Source: Fasciola hepatica (Eukaryota > Platyhelminthes > Trematoda > Plagiorchiida > Fasciolidae). Taken from it: 64,000 nt of DNA. Each line of letters starts with the position of its first letter. Position 1 is the stretch's first letter. Positions 10,824 to 23,803 of this stretch are shown here, in pieces. The stretch is taken from assembly GCA_948099385.1 (NCBI GenBank), contig CANUEZ040000156.1, positions 9,445,501-9,509,500 on the forward strand, read 5' to 3'. The notes under the pieces are model-generated. The model made no database searches and was not told the DNA's origin. It worked only from the letters and a program-made list of their open reading frames with translations. Made by a program: the position numbers and the translations under genes.

Positions 10824-12100
10824 TTATAAAATATTAACTTGGCTACGTGGATCATCGGTAGGTATTGGATATATGTACACAAGCCAAATGAGCTTTACGC
10901 CTAACAAACTACCTTCTCCAGCCATTCTTCGTCTTGCATTCCCGAGAGACGCGTGTACCAGCACCAAGTTATCCCTGAAGACAAAAGTCTCGCTGAAAAC
11001 CCACAGAAGCCGTAGTTTCAAGGAAAACAATCCGTAACCAACAATACCAAGCCGCCTCGCTCCATGTTCTTCCTTACCATGGGCCGTCTGGGTCTTTCTC
11101 GTAACGACAACACTTATTCCGCCTTCCATCGTTTTCATAAGGTGCCTGCTAACACGTGATCCCTCCGCCAGGGCCCCACACGCGACTAAGGCAAACCTGT
11201 GCGATCCACCAGCGTTCCTTTTTCTCTGGGCAACATAATCTCATTGATAGTCAAAACCTTCGAGTCCTTAGCGTTCTCTGGTAAGGGAAGAAACGGTCGA
11301 TTGTCAATTATCCTTTAGACTTCGGCCAGGAATGTCTAAAGAGTCTCGCCCGTTATGTGATTACCATAGGCTATTGCTCGTAATATTCCTCCAGCCAACC
11401 GTTTCAACCTTTACCAAAATCCTCCGCAGTGACTCTTACCGGGTGGACAAAGTACCACCCTACCTTACATTCCAACAAAAACACTGACACTCGTTTATGG
11501 GATGTAGCGGAGACCAAGAAGGAGTTCAGCCTGCGCTCCCTTAAAATTACTACCGTGATCGCCTAATATTGTCTTTGGCTGCCTTTTCCTAGCGATGGGT
11601 CCAAGTAGAGCGAGGATGGAGGAATCCTTGGTGAGTGAATGAGCTTCTTCGACATGGAGCTCCTTGATGTTGAGGCGGGTAAACACGCAACCTCGACTTC
11701 TCTGTTCCATTCTTCCAAGCTTAGCGTGGAAGAATTCAAATCAGTGGACACCAACATTACCAAATGCGTGCGCGGGGAAGCAGGTAGGCTCCGATGAAAA
11801 GAAGGCCATTTGACAGTGGTGTGATTGACCCGACTCCCTCCTGCACGTTGAACATTTACTGGTTACCCAACGAATTGCCGCCCTGCCTGGTGAAACTCAA
11901 AACATGTGTTGAACCTTGGGAACCATTTTTGCACAACTTCTGTGCCTTTTCAATGCATGATAATATCCAATGGGTAAATCCACTACAGGACGCTTGTTCG
12001 GCAGAGTAACTGGGTGTTTAACAACGTCGGATAAATTCGACCATTGTGGCCGTCAATGGAAGCATAGAAGTTCATTAGTGATAAATAAGTCGAGTTTATT
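10824..12100 (-). pseudogene. Degenerate BEL/Pao retrotransposon integrase
   Basis: Read on the minus strand, fragments in shifting frames follow the order of a BEL/Pao integrase. Near 11,700-11,500 the frame carries RGCVFTRLNIKELHVEEAHS then DHGSNFKGAQAELL, the D...D-G-NF core. Lower down come fragments like LAGGILRAIAYGNHITGETL and LPENAKDSKVLTINEIMLP, the tail that normally precedes the C-terminal domain. Near 10,980 a piece resembling the DLVLV domain appears. Many stops and shifts show it is dead. It runs opposite to the LTR-like relic at 12.7 kb and to the BEL/Pao element at 20.4 kb. Confidence 0.7.
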
Positions 12101-12674
12101 TGATCGGTTTTCATTCGAGCGTTCCCCTCAAGGCTTGCTGACACCAGGCACACCACCGACTTCCAGAGGTAATGCTTCTTCTCGAACCCATTTGTGCACC
12201 CCTCTACGACTGTTCTTGATCTCTGACACCGTCAAGGAACCCAAAAGCCATGTAATTCCATACTGGTTTCTTGCACGCATTTAGAGGTGCCGTATGAATC
12301 GTAGACTCTTCTTCGCCGACCGCAAGATTTTGTACCATCAGCTCCCGTACCGAGAAAAATGTTAGCTGAGACAGATCCTCTTGGCTGCCCGATGAAGGTG
12401 GGCGTAATGCCCGCGCCAGCTCAGTTGTAGCTAGAGAACAATTGACGGTAAGCTATGAGGACCGGCTCCCCTGCTGTTTCACGTAGCAGGCGAAGGTGCT
12501 TTAACGACTGTGGAAATTCCCGCAAAAACACTGGGACCCTGGCTCAGCGTTATGCTGAATTATATTCATTGTTTGCGTCTTTCTTACCCCATACATCTTT
12601 TAAAATAAACTCTAGCTATTCATGCACAACGCGCTATCTTGTCTCATCCTGGTCAAACATGTGAGACTCACGTA

Positions 12675-12860
12675 TTCGCCCGTCTCACGCTGTGAACTTG
12701 GCTCTCGTTTTGAGTCTTTGTGATCGCATAATTGAGGCTTGCACGTATTTTGCTATCTTGTCCATTTTATATTCCAATATACCAGAAATAGAGAATCAAT
12801 CTTGTTTTGGTTTCAGGGTTCGTGTGATGCGGCTACGTATTGCTCGAAAGATGTGTCACG
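12675..12860 (+). mobile_element. Diverged LTR-like relic of a BEL/Pao family
   Basis: The segment aligns by eye with the end of the 5' LTR at 20,630-20,816. Shared blocks in order are CTCACGCTG, TTTGTGATCGCAT-ATTGAGG, a T-rich core, TTTCAGGGTTCGTG and CGGCTACGTATTGCTCGAAAG, ending in GTCAC like the GTTACA end of the intact LTR. The match is clearly diverged. No second copy is found nearby, so it is a solo or orphan LTR fragment. The left edge is uncertain. Confidence 0.6.
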
Positions 12861-15200
12861 GATGCCGCCGCTTGCAATTGCGTTCACTTCGTAAAGTGCT
12901 TTTCAGATTGTGTTCAAGCGCCGGGTCAGTCCATCCAACAGCACTAAGAGCGAATTTCACGCTCTCATTGTTGCAGCTTTTCCGCATCCAATAAAGCCGT
13001 TTTTCGGGTCGCCTGCTTCCCTCGCATCAGTTATGCCACGGCGGTCTCACCGTAGGATTTTTCGTTACTCCAATCACCACCCGTTATCGCTGTACTCTCT
13101 CTGTATGCAGACTTAACCAATTTTTCCGTCACATCACCCTCCATTTTCTACCACCTTATGCCAACCTACCCATTTCTTCGGTACCTTTATCTTTTCTCAT
13201 CACCAACCCCAACCGTACCCATGTCCAACCCTCGGGTTAGAACTCGTAGTTTCGCATTTGCTTCCTCTTAGGCCATATTTGCCGTCGCTTCATGGCCGCC
13301 ATGCATCCCTTACTCGGCTACGCGAATTACTGTTAACGTCTCCATCAGCCAGTGCTTTGAGTGGCTTCGTTTGACTCACTATATCTGTGCAAAGACTTGC
13401 AGGCATGCAGCTCTAAAGCCCCATCTTTCGAACTACACTAAGCATATTTCCCATGCTAACTGGTTTCTAGGCCTCGAATCTCAACTGGCCACTCCAAAAC
13501 AGAAGGCGCCATGTACGCCCCCCCTCACTTCAGCTTCTTTCTCCCCACCGATAGATTTTGAATTCAACGAAACCGCGACACCCTGTCTAACTGTGCTGCC
13601 TGCGAGATAATGTCTGCTAGCAGATCACTTCACTGCAGTCCCTTTCAAATGGAACGTCCTTAAAGCGACGGCCCAAGCAAAGATACTAAAACCAAATTTT
13701 CAGCCCGGTTACGGTATGCCACATCCTGATGGTAGCACTGGGGAAATCTTGACTGCCATTAAGACTGCGTTTACTTTCAGATCTGAGACATGCTGTCATT
13801 AAAGTCGAGCCTGGGGGCTGAGGAAATTACATAGGGCACTTAAGTTCGGTTCACAATCAGCATATTGAACTTCTGGGGGCCCTTTTACCCTATCCCAGGC
13901 AACGGTACGCGGTAAAAGTCTGAGAACATTGCCGGAATATCCTGTATTTGGTCTGCCTTCCATAGTCATTTCCGTCCTTTTCATCTTGCCGCCGCGAAAA
14001 TTACACCCACTTCCTGACAGTCCCCTCATTTTTGACTGCCATCAGAAGGTGCACCTTCGTTGAATAAATTACTGGATCTGTTCTTACCTGTTTTCTTCTA
14101 TCACATTCCTCAGCTTTTATCCTCTATGAACTGTCGACCACAGCCTGCATCATCTCTGAAAGTTCAGGGTTGATTTTCCTCTCCATCGATCCACCGTGTG
14201 CCGCGCGTGACAAAGAAAACGATTTATCACGATTTTTTCGAGTTATTCTGAACAACATGATCCCACCTTTCCTGTCTCTTCCGGTCGTTGCTGTTTCCGT
14301 GCCCCGGCACTCCAATGGCATACGCTCCAGCTTTCCTTCCTTGCTGAAGCTCCGTTTTTCATCCTTTAAGTGGGGCACGTACTCACTCTACACCCTCTGG
14401 TTCCTCGCCGGCCATCCCTCTTGTCCTCATCCAGCTGCTCCCCTTGGAACGTGTCCATCCTGAGACAATCTGTGCCTCGCAGCCAGCTTAAACGGATATA
14501 TCCGAAAAGTTCTGTCCAACCGACTTACCTCCGGAGATCTGCACTGCTTGCTTCATAATCTACGTTGGGTTTGTAGCCTGCTGCCGACTATTTATTCCGG
14601 TGTAGCAATGCTCCGTTCTCATCTGTCGATTTTCCATTTGCATCGATTTGTTCTTCTTCTTCTTTTGTTAACACGGCCGTTCCAGCAGATCTTTAGTCTT
14701 TCTCAAGAAAAACCCCTAGCGCTCAGATACCTCAAGCTGAACCAGCCAAACCCCAACATAGGGCAACAAGGGAAATAATAGGGGTGCCGTGGTGTAAAGC
14801 CATCCCCAGGTGATTGATTCTAGAAGACGGAATATAGCTTGAGGTCTAATTTGGACGCGTTCTTTGGTAAAGTAATCGGTGTTTCCGTCGTGAGCTCAGG
14901 ATAAGCATACCGTTTTTCGGCAGTATTTGTTCAGTGACAGTAAAGATCCAATGTTTTATTTCGGAAAGCCCTGAGGCATGCCTGTGGGGCATGAATGACT
15001 GCATTAGTGAAACGTTGGCATGGTTAAGTGGCGGGGTGTGGATGAACATTAAGAGATCAAGAACGACAAGGACTACGATAATCCCCGGCAAGTTCGAAAC
15101 TCAAGGCCAGAAAGTCAAGGCTGCCGGGAACGTGTGAGATTGTTCCAAAACGTAGGAAGTAGGCGCGAAATGATTAAACATATACTCGGTAGCAGGCCAC
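12861..15200. other. No gene recognised; unassigned DNA
   Basis: Open frames of 60-100 codons overlap on both strands and show no recognisable motif. Since BEL/Pao integrase pieces on the minus strand lie just below, some of this may be the eroded upstream part of that element, but I could not identify reverse transcriptase or RNase H motifs. Confidence 0.35.
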
Positions 15201-17114
15201 ACTAAGTGAGCAAAAGATTACATCAATCTTTATAGAAAAAGAAGGTCAACACAATGGAAGATTGGGAGGGTCGATGGAAGGCTGAAAACAGAGACGGAGT
15301 TATGAGTAGTGAATTGAGAAAAAGGAAGCGGTTGAGTCTACGAAGTAGGGTAAGATGGGACTGTAGGATGGCATGCAAGTAAGGGGCGAAAATCCAGTAG
15401 GTTTTAAACTGCAGGGTGCTCAAGGCATTAGTCGCAAGGAGGATGGCTAACACACCCAGTGGGAAGAGTGCCAGAAGGGAGTCACCAGAAATGATCAGAA
15501 AAGGTATTCGACTCGTGTACTGATTACTTTATGACGAGACAGGCATGAATCGTCAACCTGATGTTGGGATTATGGTAGTGAGTCAATCATAGGCACGTAG
15601 CCAGGACGATTTCGGGGATCAGTGGTTAAGTAGCAGTAACAATGGGGCAAATGGAGCACATGGATGGTGGGTGTACATCCGTTATTGAAGTTTTCAATAT
15701 AGTGAGGTTTCGGTGAATTAGTTGTGTTACAACAACCAGTAGCAAGGCTGCATGGGACTGATCTAGGGCAAAGAACATAGCTAAAACCTTGGTGTAAATT
15801 GGAGGCAAAACGAAACAGTTGACAGAACAGAATGATTTCTGTGTGTATGATCAGCCAGAATCGGAAATACATCAGACAAGCGTCACATCTGGAGACTTGG
15901 TGAGTCTACTGGGGTGCTAAAGAGAGGGCTTGCTATAGGGAAAACTGGGTAGCTATAATCAAAATAAAATGGAAATGGCCAAGCAGGTGATAAACTGATC
16001 TGAGATGTGGAGCTACGGCGGTTATAGATTCAACGACATTCAAAGGTGGTGAAAGAGTATATGAAAATATAATGGGTCTCATATTGTGTTCATTTTATAG
16101 GTGGAGCACTCCGTGGCATCAGAGAGATAGGACGCAGAGCTGAAACGAATCTTACGTGGAGAACTCTGTTAATGCTGCAATTATGGAATAAAGTAAGTCC
16201 GTCGAGGAAGAAAGTGACAAGGGTTGGAGGTGTTGTGCAGACCAATATGTAGAAGCTAACCAGTGACACTTCTGCAGATGGGGAGCGATCGCCAAAGTGA
16301 TCATTGCTAGAGAAAAGTTGGTGAGCGACCAGAAATATATTCACTTCACGTTAGGTGGACTACGATTTTCCAACATGGAGAAGGCAACCTAGTACCAGAC
16401 AATCTGGAAAGCACAGCTGTGATGACCGCAGGGTTGACTAGCGTACCAAGAGGATAGTGGGGAACTTGGAAGGTAAGTGAGCGCCTACTGATGACTGCTT
16501 AGATGGGTATCACGAGATAGCAACAGAGAGTTGAAAAAAGTGGGGTGGACATGCCTGGAGTGTGCACCTATGGCGAAGATATAAAGCTCTGCAAGGTCAG
16601 AATGAAGCAATGGAAGATCACCTCAGAGGAGCAGAGGACTGGTGACGATTGTGGATAATCAACAGTTACATCATCCACTGCCGGAGGATTGTGGAAAAAT
16701 ATCCCAGGAGGGGACATCAATTGGTCATCATGAATAAAAAATGTACAATAACAGTAAGGTGTAAATGTATGGTACACCGAGAGTGGTTGCAGTTTTCGTC
16801 GCGAAGAACGGATTTGATTAGGGTGGTACTGCTTGACTAGTCAGGTGCAAATCTTATGAGGTGCAGGTAAGAAGGAGTGTGGCAAGAAGGAACCAATTGT
16901 AGGGGCAGTCGCTGTGCTTCAGTAATGGATGATGGAGGCTAGATGTAAGAGATACGTGCGAATGGTTTTATAAATGGTGTAAAGTATATTCACCGATCAC
17001 AAAAGGCCGGATAAAAATGGTAACACAGATGGCTTGCTTGTGGGGTCCACTGGAGGCAGTTGAGTAAAGTACCACTGACTTGGCTGCGGCAGCCAAATGA
17101 CCATGAACGTAGTA
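15201..17114. repeat. Unassigned purine-rich repeat-like DNA similar in character to 5.7-7.5 kb
   Basis: The plus strand is rich in GGTGAGTGA/AAGTAAGT-like words as in 5.7-7.5 kb. One local similarity is AAAGTAAGT-CCGTCGAGGA near 16,190 against GAAGTGAGTGA...CCGTCGAGA near 5850. It leads into copy B of the dispersed repeat, so the two regions are probably old copies of one large element. Reading frames are short and not gene-like. Confidence 0.35.
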
Positions 17115-17530
17115 GATTCGCAGTCCGCAAAAGATGCTGGTGAATGAGGCTGACAATGCTCCGGACACCCAGCCTGAAAAGCCCATTTGGTGATGGCAGC
17201 TCCGTCCGCTAGCCTGGTCGCGTGCGCAAACTGTTGCAGACGTTCGGCATGCCCGATGTGCGCTAGCAAAAGCGGTGGATATGACTATGTCCTGCGCCGT
17301 TGAATTAAAAGAGTGGGAATTGTTATTTTTTCCACGCGGCAGATAATATAGCTGACGGGATGGCTCGAAGTGACCAGGAGAACAGGGCCAGCAGAATAAA
17401 GATTGATTAGCGGATAGGTAACGGGTTAGTGTCCAAATGGGATAGCGGCTTACATGGTACTCAGAGAGATTGAACATCGTGGAATGGTATATACGTACAC
17501 ATGGAGAACTGAAAAAGGCGGACAGAAAGA
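17115..17530. repeat. Dispersed repeat, copy B (partner at 7710-8140)
   Basis: It starts with CAGTCCGCAAAAGATGCTGG and TGAGGCTG, then GGACACCCAGCCTGAAAA, GCCCGATGTGC and AAAGCGGTGGAT in the order of copy A. The match continues, more diverged, through CAGAGAGATTGAACATCG (copy A: CAGAGTATTAAGAGTCATCG). Roughly 70% identity in the best 170 bp is an estimate by eye. Confidence 0.7.
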
Positions 17531-20440
17531 GAAACGCAGTTTGCGTCGGTCCTAGCATGAAATCAGTGCTCACCAGCCAGTACAAAATCGGTCTAAGGGA
17601 AGTTGGGCTAAGCGGATGGATGGAGGTTACCGGTGTTAACGGCTTTTCTTGCTGCAAAGAACCGATAAATTGTGGAAACCTTACAGGACGTATTGTACTA
17701 TCACCAAAGGTCAAGTAGAGATGCTGCGTGCCGTGCAACAGCCCCAGGTATCTCAAACCAGGGGAGGTGCAAAATGGAGATGGAAGCAGGTATGGCCAAT
17801 GTTATGCCATGAACATTAGCCAAAGGCTCGCGTGGCAGCAAGTTGTGAGCACATGGACTGGGGCTGCCTCATGAATGTAAGTGTGAACTTAAGAGAAATC
17901 AGGCTATGCAGACGGAGGCAGCCACCGACGGCGACGGGCATCGCAGAAAGAAAAGACAGAAGTGGGGAAAAGCATGAATTTTGTGTGCCGAGGGGTCGTT
18001 GACAATCCTCAATGGGCGCTACGAAGCTAGCTAGAGTCACATGCAGCCTAAAACCGATAAACATACCGCGTGGATGACACGCCGCGGACGGTTGGCCACG
18101 TAGCACACTGGAACAACAAAAGGAGCGAACACAGTGGAGAAAACGCAATTTATTTGGGGCGCTGTGGGTGCAATTCATGAAAGAAGGTTACACAACAAGC
18201 GCAGGACTCATATGAATGAAAGCCAGTAGGCAAGTGCAAAACAGAGAAGGTACGGGTACAACGAGCTACTAAATATGTACTCTGTGCAGACCCATACGCG
18301 GAGCAGGAATATGTGCAAGGGGAGGGATGAACCGGCTAGATTTTTATCGGGTTGTTTGACAAGATCAGAGGCTACTGGTGCAGAAGCTACATCGAAGTGA
18401 TAACGATGAAATGCAGATATGCGAAAGAAACTTCCGCTGAAGTGAGATAAATCAACCGTCGCCTATTCGCAGTTGGTTAACGGAGGTTGAAGTAAAGGTA
18501 ATATATCCTGCGGGGTAAGGTGATGTTTTATCACTTAAATCGAGGGCCCCACCGAAAGCCAGCATCGACACTGATGCACTCACTGTGTATAGTGATGTCA
18601 GCAGGAGCCGACAGGCAGTCACGGAGCATTGCTTGAACACGGACAACCAGGTGACACGAAATAAACTGAGGGCAGTTTTTTCCAAATTCTGCATTAAACC
18701 GGTTAAGAGAATCGAGACGTCAGTGCTGATTTATAAGATAGAACTGGAGGGGAAGGGACTTGGTTTTGAGGAGAGTATAAGCTCGGTGGATTGAGAGACC
18801 GTGGGCAAGATGCATGTACCAGGCGGTGGACCATCTTGAATAAGAAGGCCAAATTCAGCTAAAGGCTACGGACCACAGTGAAAGGAGATTGAACAGCCCA
18901 CAGCACCCACTATGAGTCAGAGTAGAAGCTTTCCCAACCGGTTTTTTAGTGAAGGTGCCCTTGACATTCTCCGGGGTGACTGCGGCAGATTTGAAAAGGT
19001 GGGAGGAGATAACGGAACTATATTCGAGCAGACGTCGGTCATGGCTGGCATATGCGTAGATTCGATTGTGCTGCAGTTTGAGGCCGTTCCCACTAAGGAC
19101 CAGTGAGCACATTCCCTTATCACTCCTGAGAGTGATCAAGTATGTCAGACGCCGTGTCTTGAAAGAAACAGAGGCTGCACTGAGCATGTTGGGAGCTAGA
19201 TGTTTCAAAACTTCAGTGATCAGCTGAGCTTGGTTACCACCATTCTGAGTGCACGTCCTGACACGCGGCTACTGTTTCAGGTGCCTGAAAATACGTCGCC
19301 AGTATTAATTTGACCACAGGCAGGTATCTGTAAAATATCTGGACGTAAGAATTACTACGCTACATCAAATAATAAACCAGTTATATCTAAGAGCACATAA
19401 ATTTCCATGCCGTTTACTTCGGGACGGCAAACAGATACTTCCGGAGGTAAGTGTACATTGCAGACAAGGAACATAGATGAAGGGGATAAGTTAGGCTGTT
19501 CGAGCCAGCCACATAAGGCGGCATTCAAAGGTTTCCGGACGACAGCCTGCCCCACCCACCATCCGACGGTAAAACGGTGAAGGCTGGATACCACACCGTC
19601 CCAGACTGGGGAGGATACCTGCAGCTTCTGTTGCTTAGCTTAATTATCGCTCCGTTTTTCACTGTTTGTCCCTCATATTTCACCGCTCTTATCTGTGTCT
19701 CGTTGTTCTTTGCGGCAAACTCAAATAAGTTATTGCCGCCTGGATCCAGGAAAGTCAGGAAATTTGTATTTTACACGTGATGTTCCATCTTGATGAGGAA
19801 GAAAACAAAAGCAAATTATATCTGCAGTATTATACTGAATGCAGTGTTCTTCTGTGGGGTTGCACGTATATAATTCACAAATACATGGTGAGCCGGAGTT
19901 CAGTAAACGACCAAGCATACATGAACACTTCTGTGGGAACAAATAGCCAACTCTGAACGTGAACGAGGACTTTCAGGAGGTAATGTGGACCACGTGAATG
20001 ATGGACGCATTTCCTGTGAGCAACATTTCGCAACAAGGAAACCTTCAGGTGTGTTCACTGGGTGGCTCGATGACACCGCTGCAGGGACCAGCGAAAGAAC
20101 ACAGGGCCTTCCTCAGGGCCACAACAATCTGGCTGCCGTTTCGCTGGTATTCTAGCCATGTTAACTGCAGAAGCTGGCGCATGGGTCCTCCTTTCTTGCG
20201 TAACAGTAGGATGGATCAAAGTGCGAAATTGTAGATTACTACTCCGTTTATATGGTACACTAAATTAATGTTAACAATATCTAAGACGACACTAGCAAAC
20301 TAAGATGAGCGGAGGAGCGTGCGGTGATAAAAAGGCCAAAAGAGTATGTACATTAGGAATTAAAATGAAACAAAAAGTGTGACACAAACTCACAGTTGTT
20401 CAGTGTTCTTGTGATCAGGAAATGAGCGCCGAAGAGCCAG
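17531..20440. other. No gene recognised
   Basis: Only short frames without motifs are present. The sequence up to about 19.6 kb has the same purine-rich look as the preceding repeats. The last 450 bp before the BEL/Pao 5' LTR show no CR1-like sequence, although CR1-like sequence follows the 3' LTR directly. Confidence 0.35.
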
Positions 20441-20816
20441 TGTAACAGCCGGTCGTGGAAAATCCCCCTTTTTCCCTCGCCATTCAGTGTTTTTCCCAAC
20501 ATCACTCATTTCCATACACTATTGACTTGTCTTTACGAACTGGATGTTTTTATGGACCAATTGTTGTTTGTTCGCTCCCAGAGCGCTACTTTGGCACATC
20601 CTTGTTCAGGAACTACGTGACGCACGTGCTGTTTGCTCACACGCTGCTATTCGGTTTCTCGTTGTTGAGTCCTTGTGATCGCATTATTGAGGTTTGTATA
20701 TTTTTGATGTCATTTTTCATGTAATAATCTAGTATCGTAGAATATCACGGATAATCGTCTTTTGATTTCGGGATCCGTTGCGAATTTGGCTACGCATTGC
20801 TCAAACGTTCGTTACA
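20441..20816 (+). repeat. BEL/Pao 5' LTR (376 bp)
   Basis: It begins TGTAACAGCC and ends TCGTTACA. Its last 144 bases and first 26 bases recur in the 3' LTR. The segment 20,467-20,672 is present only here. As the 5' LTR it would carry the element's promoter. A tRNA-type primer site after it is not obvious to me. Confidence 0.92.
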
Positions 20817-20926
20817 GTACTCAATAGATCAATTTGAAACGAAGGAAAACACACAAAATACCAAGAAAATGATCAAAAGCAGTCGAATCCGGACAGGAAG
20901 TAATACGGCAAGTCTCTGGGAAGGTT

Positions 20927-22105
20927 TTGGTTATATTTGATTCTTTAGTTAATGCCAGATCGCCTAGTCCTGTCAGTGCTAGTTCATGTGGTATTGAGAA
21001 CAATATTGATCGTAAGGATGTCGATTTATATAAGCTGAGAATACTAGAACTAGAGCAACAGTTACTATCGGCTAGACTACAGGCGCATGAAGCAGAGAAG
21101 TGTACACAGAAACAGCGAGAGCATGAGACCAGTGACTTCGACACTTCCGATAGATTAGGGTGCAATAAGGTAGGGAACCCCACGCCGGTCGCCGGCTACA
21201 AACCACCATCGATCGATCTGCCTAGAGCGGAGCTAACGGTTTTCGACGGGCGAGCTGAGCAATACTGCAAGTTTGTCAAGCAGTTCGAGACGTTCGTTGA
21301 AAACAAGGTAACCGACCCTGGGCAAATGCTTCTCTACCTTACTCACTACTGCCGAGGCCGAGCAAGAGAAGCTATCGACGGGTGCACCATGCTCGACCCA
21401 GAACAAGGCTACACAAGGGCAAGGAAGATTCTAACGGACTTGTTTGGCCAACCTTTCAAAGTAGCCCGTAACCTAATAGAGGGCGTGATGGTAGAGGCAA
21501 AGAGAACCAAGGGCGACGTCTACACCATGGCCGACCTGGTGATTAAGATGCAAAAGTGCTCAATAGCCCTCGACCATTTAGGTTACAGGGCTGACCTAGA
21601 CGCCATGCACACTTTGGAAAACATAGTCCGTCACCTCTTTCCCGAACTACAGGGTCGGTGGGCGGAAGAAGCAGAACGGATAAGCCGGAGTGACAGAGAA
21701 GCCAACTTCGTAGACCTGACCGAATACTTGGACAGGCAAACGAAGATAGCTGACAGCAGATTCGGCCGACTCATCCGGGACAGCAACCGAGCAAACAAGC
21801 CCAGTACTAGCCAAGTCCAAACCCCTGTACGGGAACATCCAAAGTACCAGCCTTGGACCAATACACATGCGGTGCTACTGCGCAACCCAATTGCAGATCC
21901 TGTGGTACTAGCCATGGCCTACCAGAATGCCCCAAGTTCGGCAACGCCACAACAGACGAACGGTGGGGAATGGCGAGGATGGCAGGAGCATGTTTTATCT
22001 GTCTCAACACCACGCACCGGGCAGCAGCCTGTAGAACAAGGAATCGATGTGGTTACGAGGGCTGCACGGGCAGACACCATCGGCTGCTGCATCAGGCGGG
22101 AGTAA
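20927..22105 (+). pseudogene. BEL/Pao gag-like ORF
   Basis: A 392-codon frame with a charged, coiled-coil-like start (LYKLRILELEQQLLSARLQA at about residues 35-54) is followed by the Gag segment around LTVFDGRAEQYCKFVKQFET, typical of BEL/Pao Gag (the F-x-G-x...Y-x-x-F motif). The meaningful protein stops matching near 21,850, where the zinc knuckles continue in another frame; the last 80 residues here are out-of-frame sequence. The frame opens at a TTG, so the true start is unclear. Confidence 0.85.
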
Positions 22106-22914
22106 CCATATCCGAGGCGAGTACCAAGCCTAGCGTGATTTGTTCAACCTCACAATCTGCCAGTAAACCGGTACGTTTAGGCGTAGTGGCCGTGGGAGTA
22201 GTGACCCCGACTGGGATAGTCAAGGCGTTGGCTTTCGTTGATAGTGGATCCGACACCACTTTAGTGAAAGAGCGGTTTGCCGACAAACACCAACTGGCTA
22301 AAGGTGCGACGTCGTTGACAGTGAGCACGGTGGGCGGAACACAGGTAATGACTGCCGGTAGACTGAGGCTGCAACTCATCTCTCTAGACACTAACGAGGA
22401 AACTGAACCAACGGAGGCATTCACGTTAGCGGATCTCCCCATGCGAGCACCAAGGTCGGTGAACGCAATCTTGACTCGGTGGCCCCACCTGCAGGATATA
22501 ACCGTTGTAGACTGGGAATATGATGGGGTGGATCTCCTCATCGGCTGCGACATGCCAGAGGCGCATTGGGTGCTTGACCAGAGAGTGGGCGACCGCCAGG
22601 CACCTTATGCCGTACGCACAGCTCTGGGATGGATGTTATACGGTCCAGTAGGGGTACGCGGTTCCGTGAATTACTTATCCGCCGAAACGGACCGCATAGA
22701 GTACCACCTGCAGCGGCTGTATGAAAAGGAGTTTCATGACATTGGAGACGAAAGCCCGACGTTGTCTCAAGAGGATCACTCCGCTCTACAAACGGTGCGG
22801 CAAGGCACTAGAGGCCTCAAAAAACAGTTCGAGGTTCCCCTCCCATGGCGCACACCGGTCGACCCGTGGACTGACAACAAAAATTATGTTCTGCAAAAAG
22901 ATCACTACGACTAA
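21853..22914 (+). pseudogene. BEL/Pao zinc knuckles, protease and start of pol
   Basis: The 353-codon frame starts with cysteine-histidine knuckles (CRSCGTSHGLPEC, then CFICLNTTHRAAAC, then CGYEGCTGRHHRLLH). It continues to an aspartic protease with the catalytic FVDSGSDTTLV segment near residue 128 and a GCDMPEAHW stretch. It then enters the pol linker, ending at 22,914 by frameshift before the reverse transcriptase. The knuckles belong to Gag, so Gag and protease overlap in different frames, by decay or by a programmed shift. Confidence 0.88.
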
Positions 22915-22999
22915 AAGAACGTTTCACTTGAGACCAGATTCTGTGGGAACGATACGCGGAATTAGTGAAGCGAAACGAAGCTCTTGGCTGCTTTGAAAA

Positions 23000-23803
23000 G
23001 TGCCCGCCAAAACCAACGGAAAAAAGGGTATCTGGTATCTGCCTCATCATCCGGTTATCAACCCCAAGAAACCCGATAAACTGCGGGTGGTTTTCGACTG
23101 TGCGGCCAAGTTCCAGGGCAATTCGTTAAACGATGGCTTACTACGAGGGCCTGAATGGACCACACCACTGATCGATGTTTTGTGCCGTTTCAGAGTGGGT
23201 AAAGTGGCTTTGTCTGCTGACATTAGGGAAATGTTCCATCAGGTGAAGATTCCGGTAGGAGAACGAGATGCTTTGCGTTTCCTGTGGTGGGAAGGGAGCA
23301 ACCGGGACAACGCAGTGGTGAATTATAGGATGACCGTCCACCCCTTCGGAGCCATATCGTCCCCATTTTGTGCAAACTACGCCCTCCGAGAATCAGCGAA
23401 CAAACATCGGACGGTGGTAGAAAGCGTCAGCAGGAACTTCTACGTCGACGACTACCTTGGGTCATTCGATGATGTGAAATCAGCTCTAGAGCAGTTCAGG
23501 GGTCTGATGAGATTGCTGGAAGAGGGCGGCTTCCATCTAACTAAATGGATGTCGAACGCTTCAGAAGTGCTGAATGTCATCCCGTATCACGAAAAGGCCG
23601 AAAGAGCAAGAGATTTGGACGGCTCTCCACTTCCTATCGAGCGCACCTTAGGGATACAATGGGACGCGGAAACGGACGATTTTGTTTTCGAACTAAACCC
23701 GTCGTGGCATACTATCTGCCGTCTCAAGTTTGTTCGACCCGCTCGGTTTCGTCTCACCATGGCTGATACCCGGAAAGATCTTGCTGCAGCGGCTGTGCCG
23801 TAA
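23000..23803 (+). pseudogene. BEL/Pao reverse transcriptase
   Basis: Palm and finger motifs are intact: YLPHHPVINPKKPDKLRVVFD, LSADIREMFHQVKIP, FGAISSPFCANYALRE and catalytic FYVDDYLGS. The PHHPV and LRVVFDCAAK forms are diagnostic of the BEL/Pao superfamily rather than Gypsy or Copia. The real sequence leaves this frame near 23,710 and continues in the next frame as MFDPLGFVSPW. Confidence 0.92.

Noticed and set aside
16968..17756. 262-codon minus-strand open frame overlapping dispersed repeat copy B
   Set aside because: No known domain, and the related peptide in copy A is in a broken frame. It is treated as part of the repeat, although a lost coding region of an unnamed element is possible.
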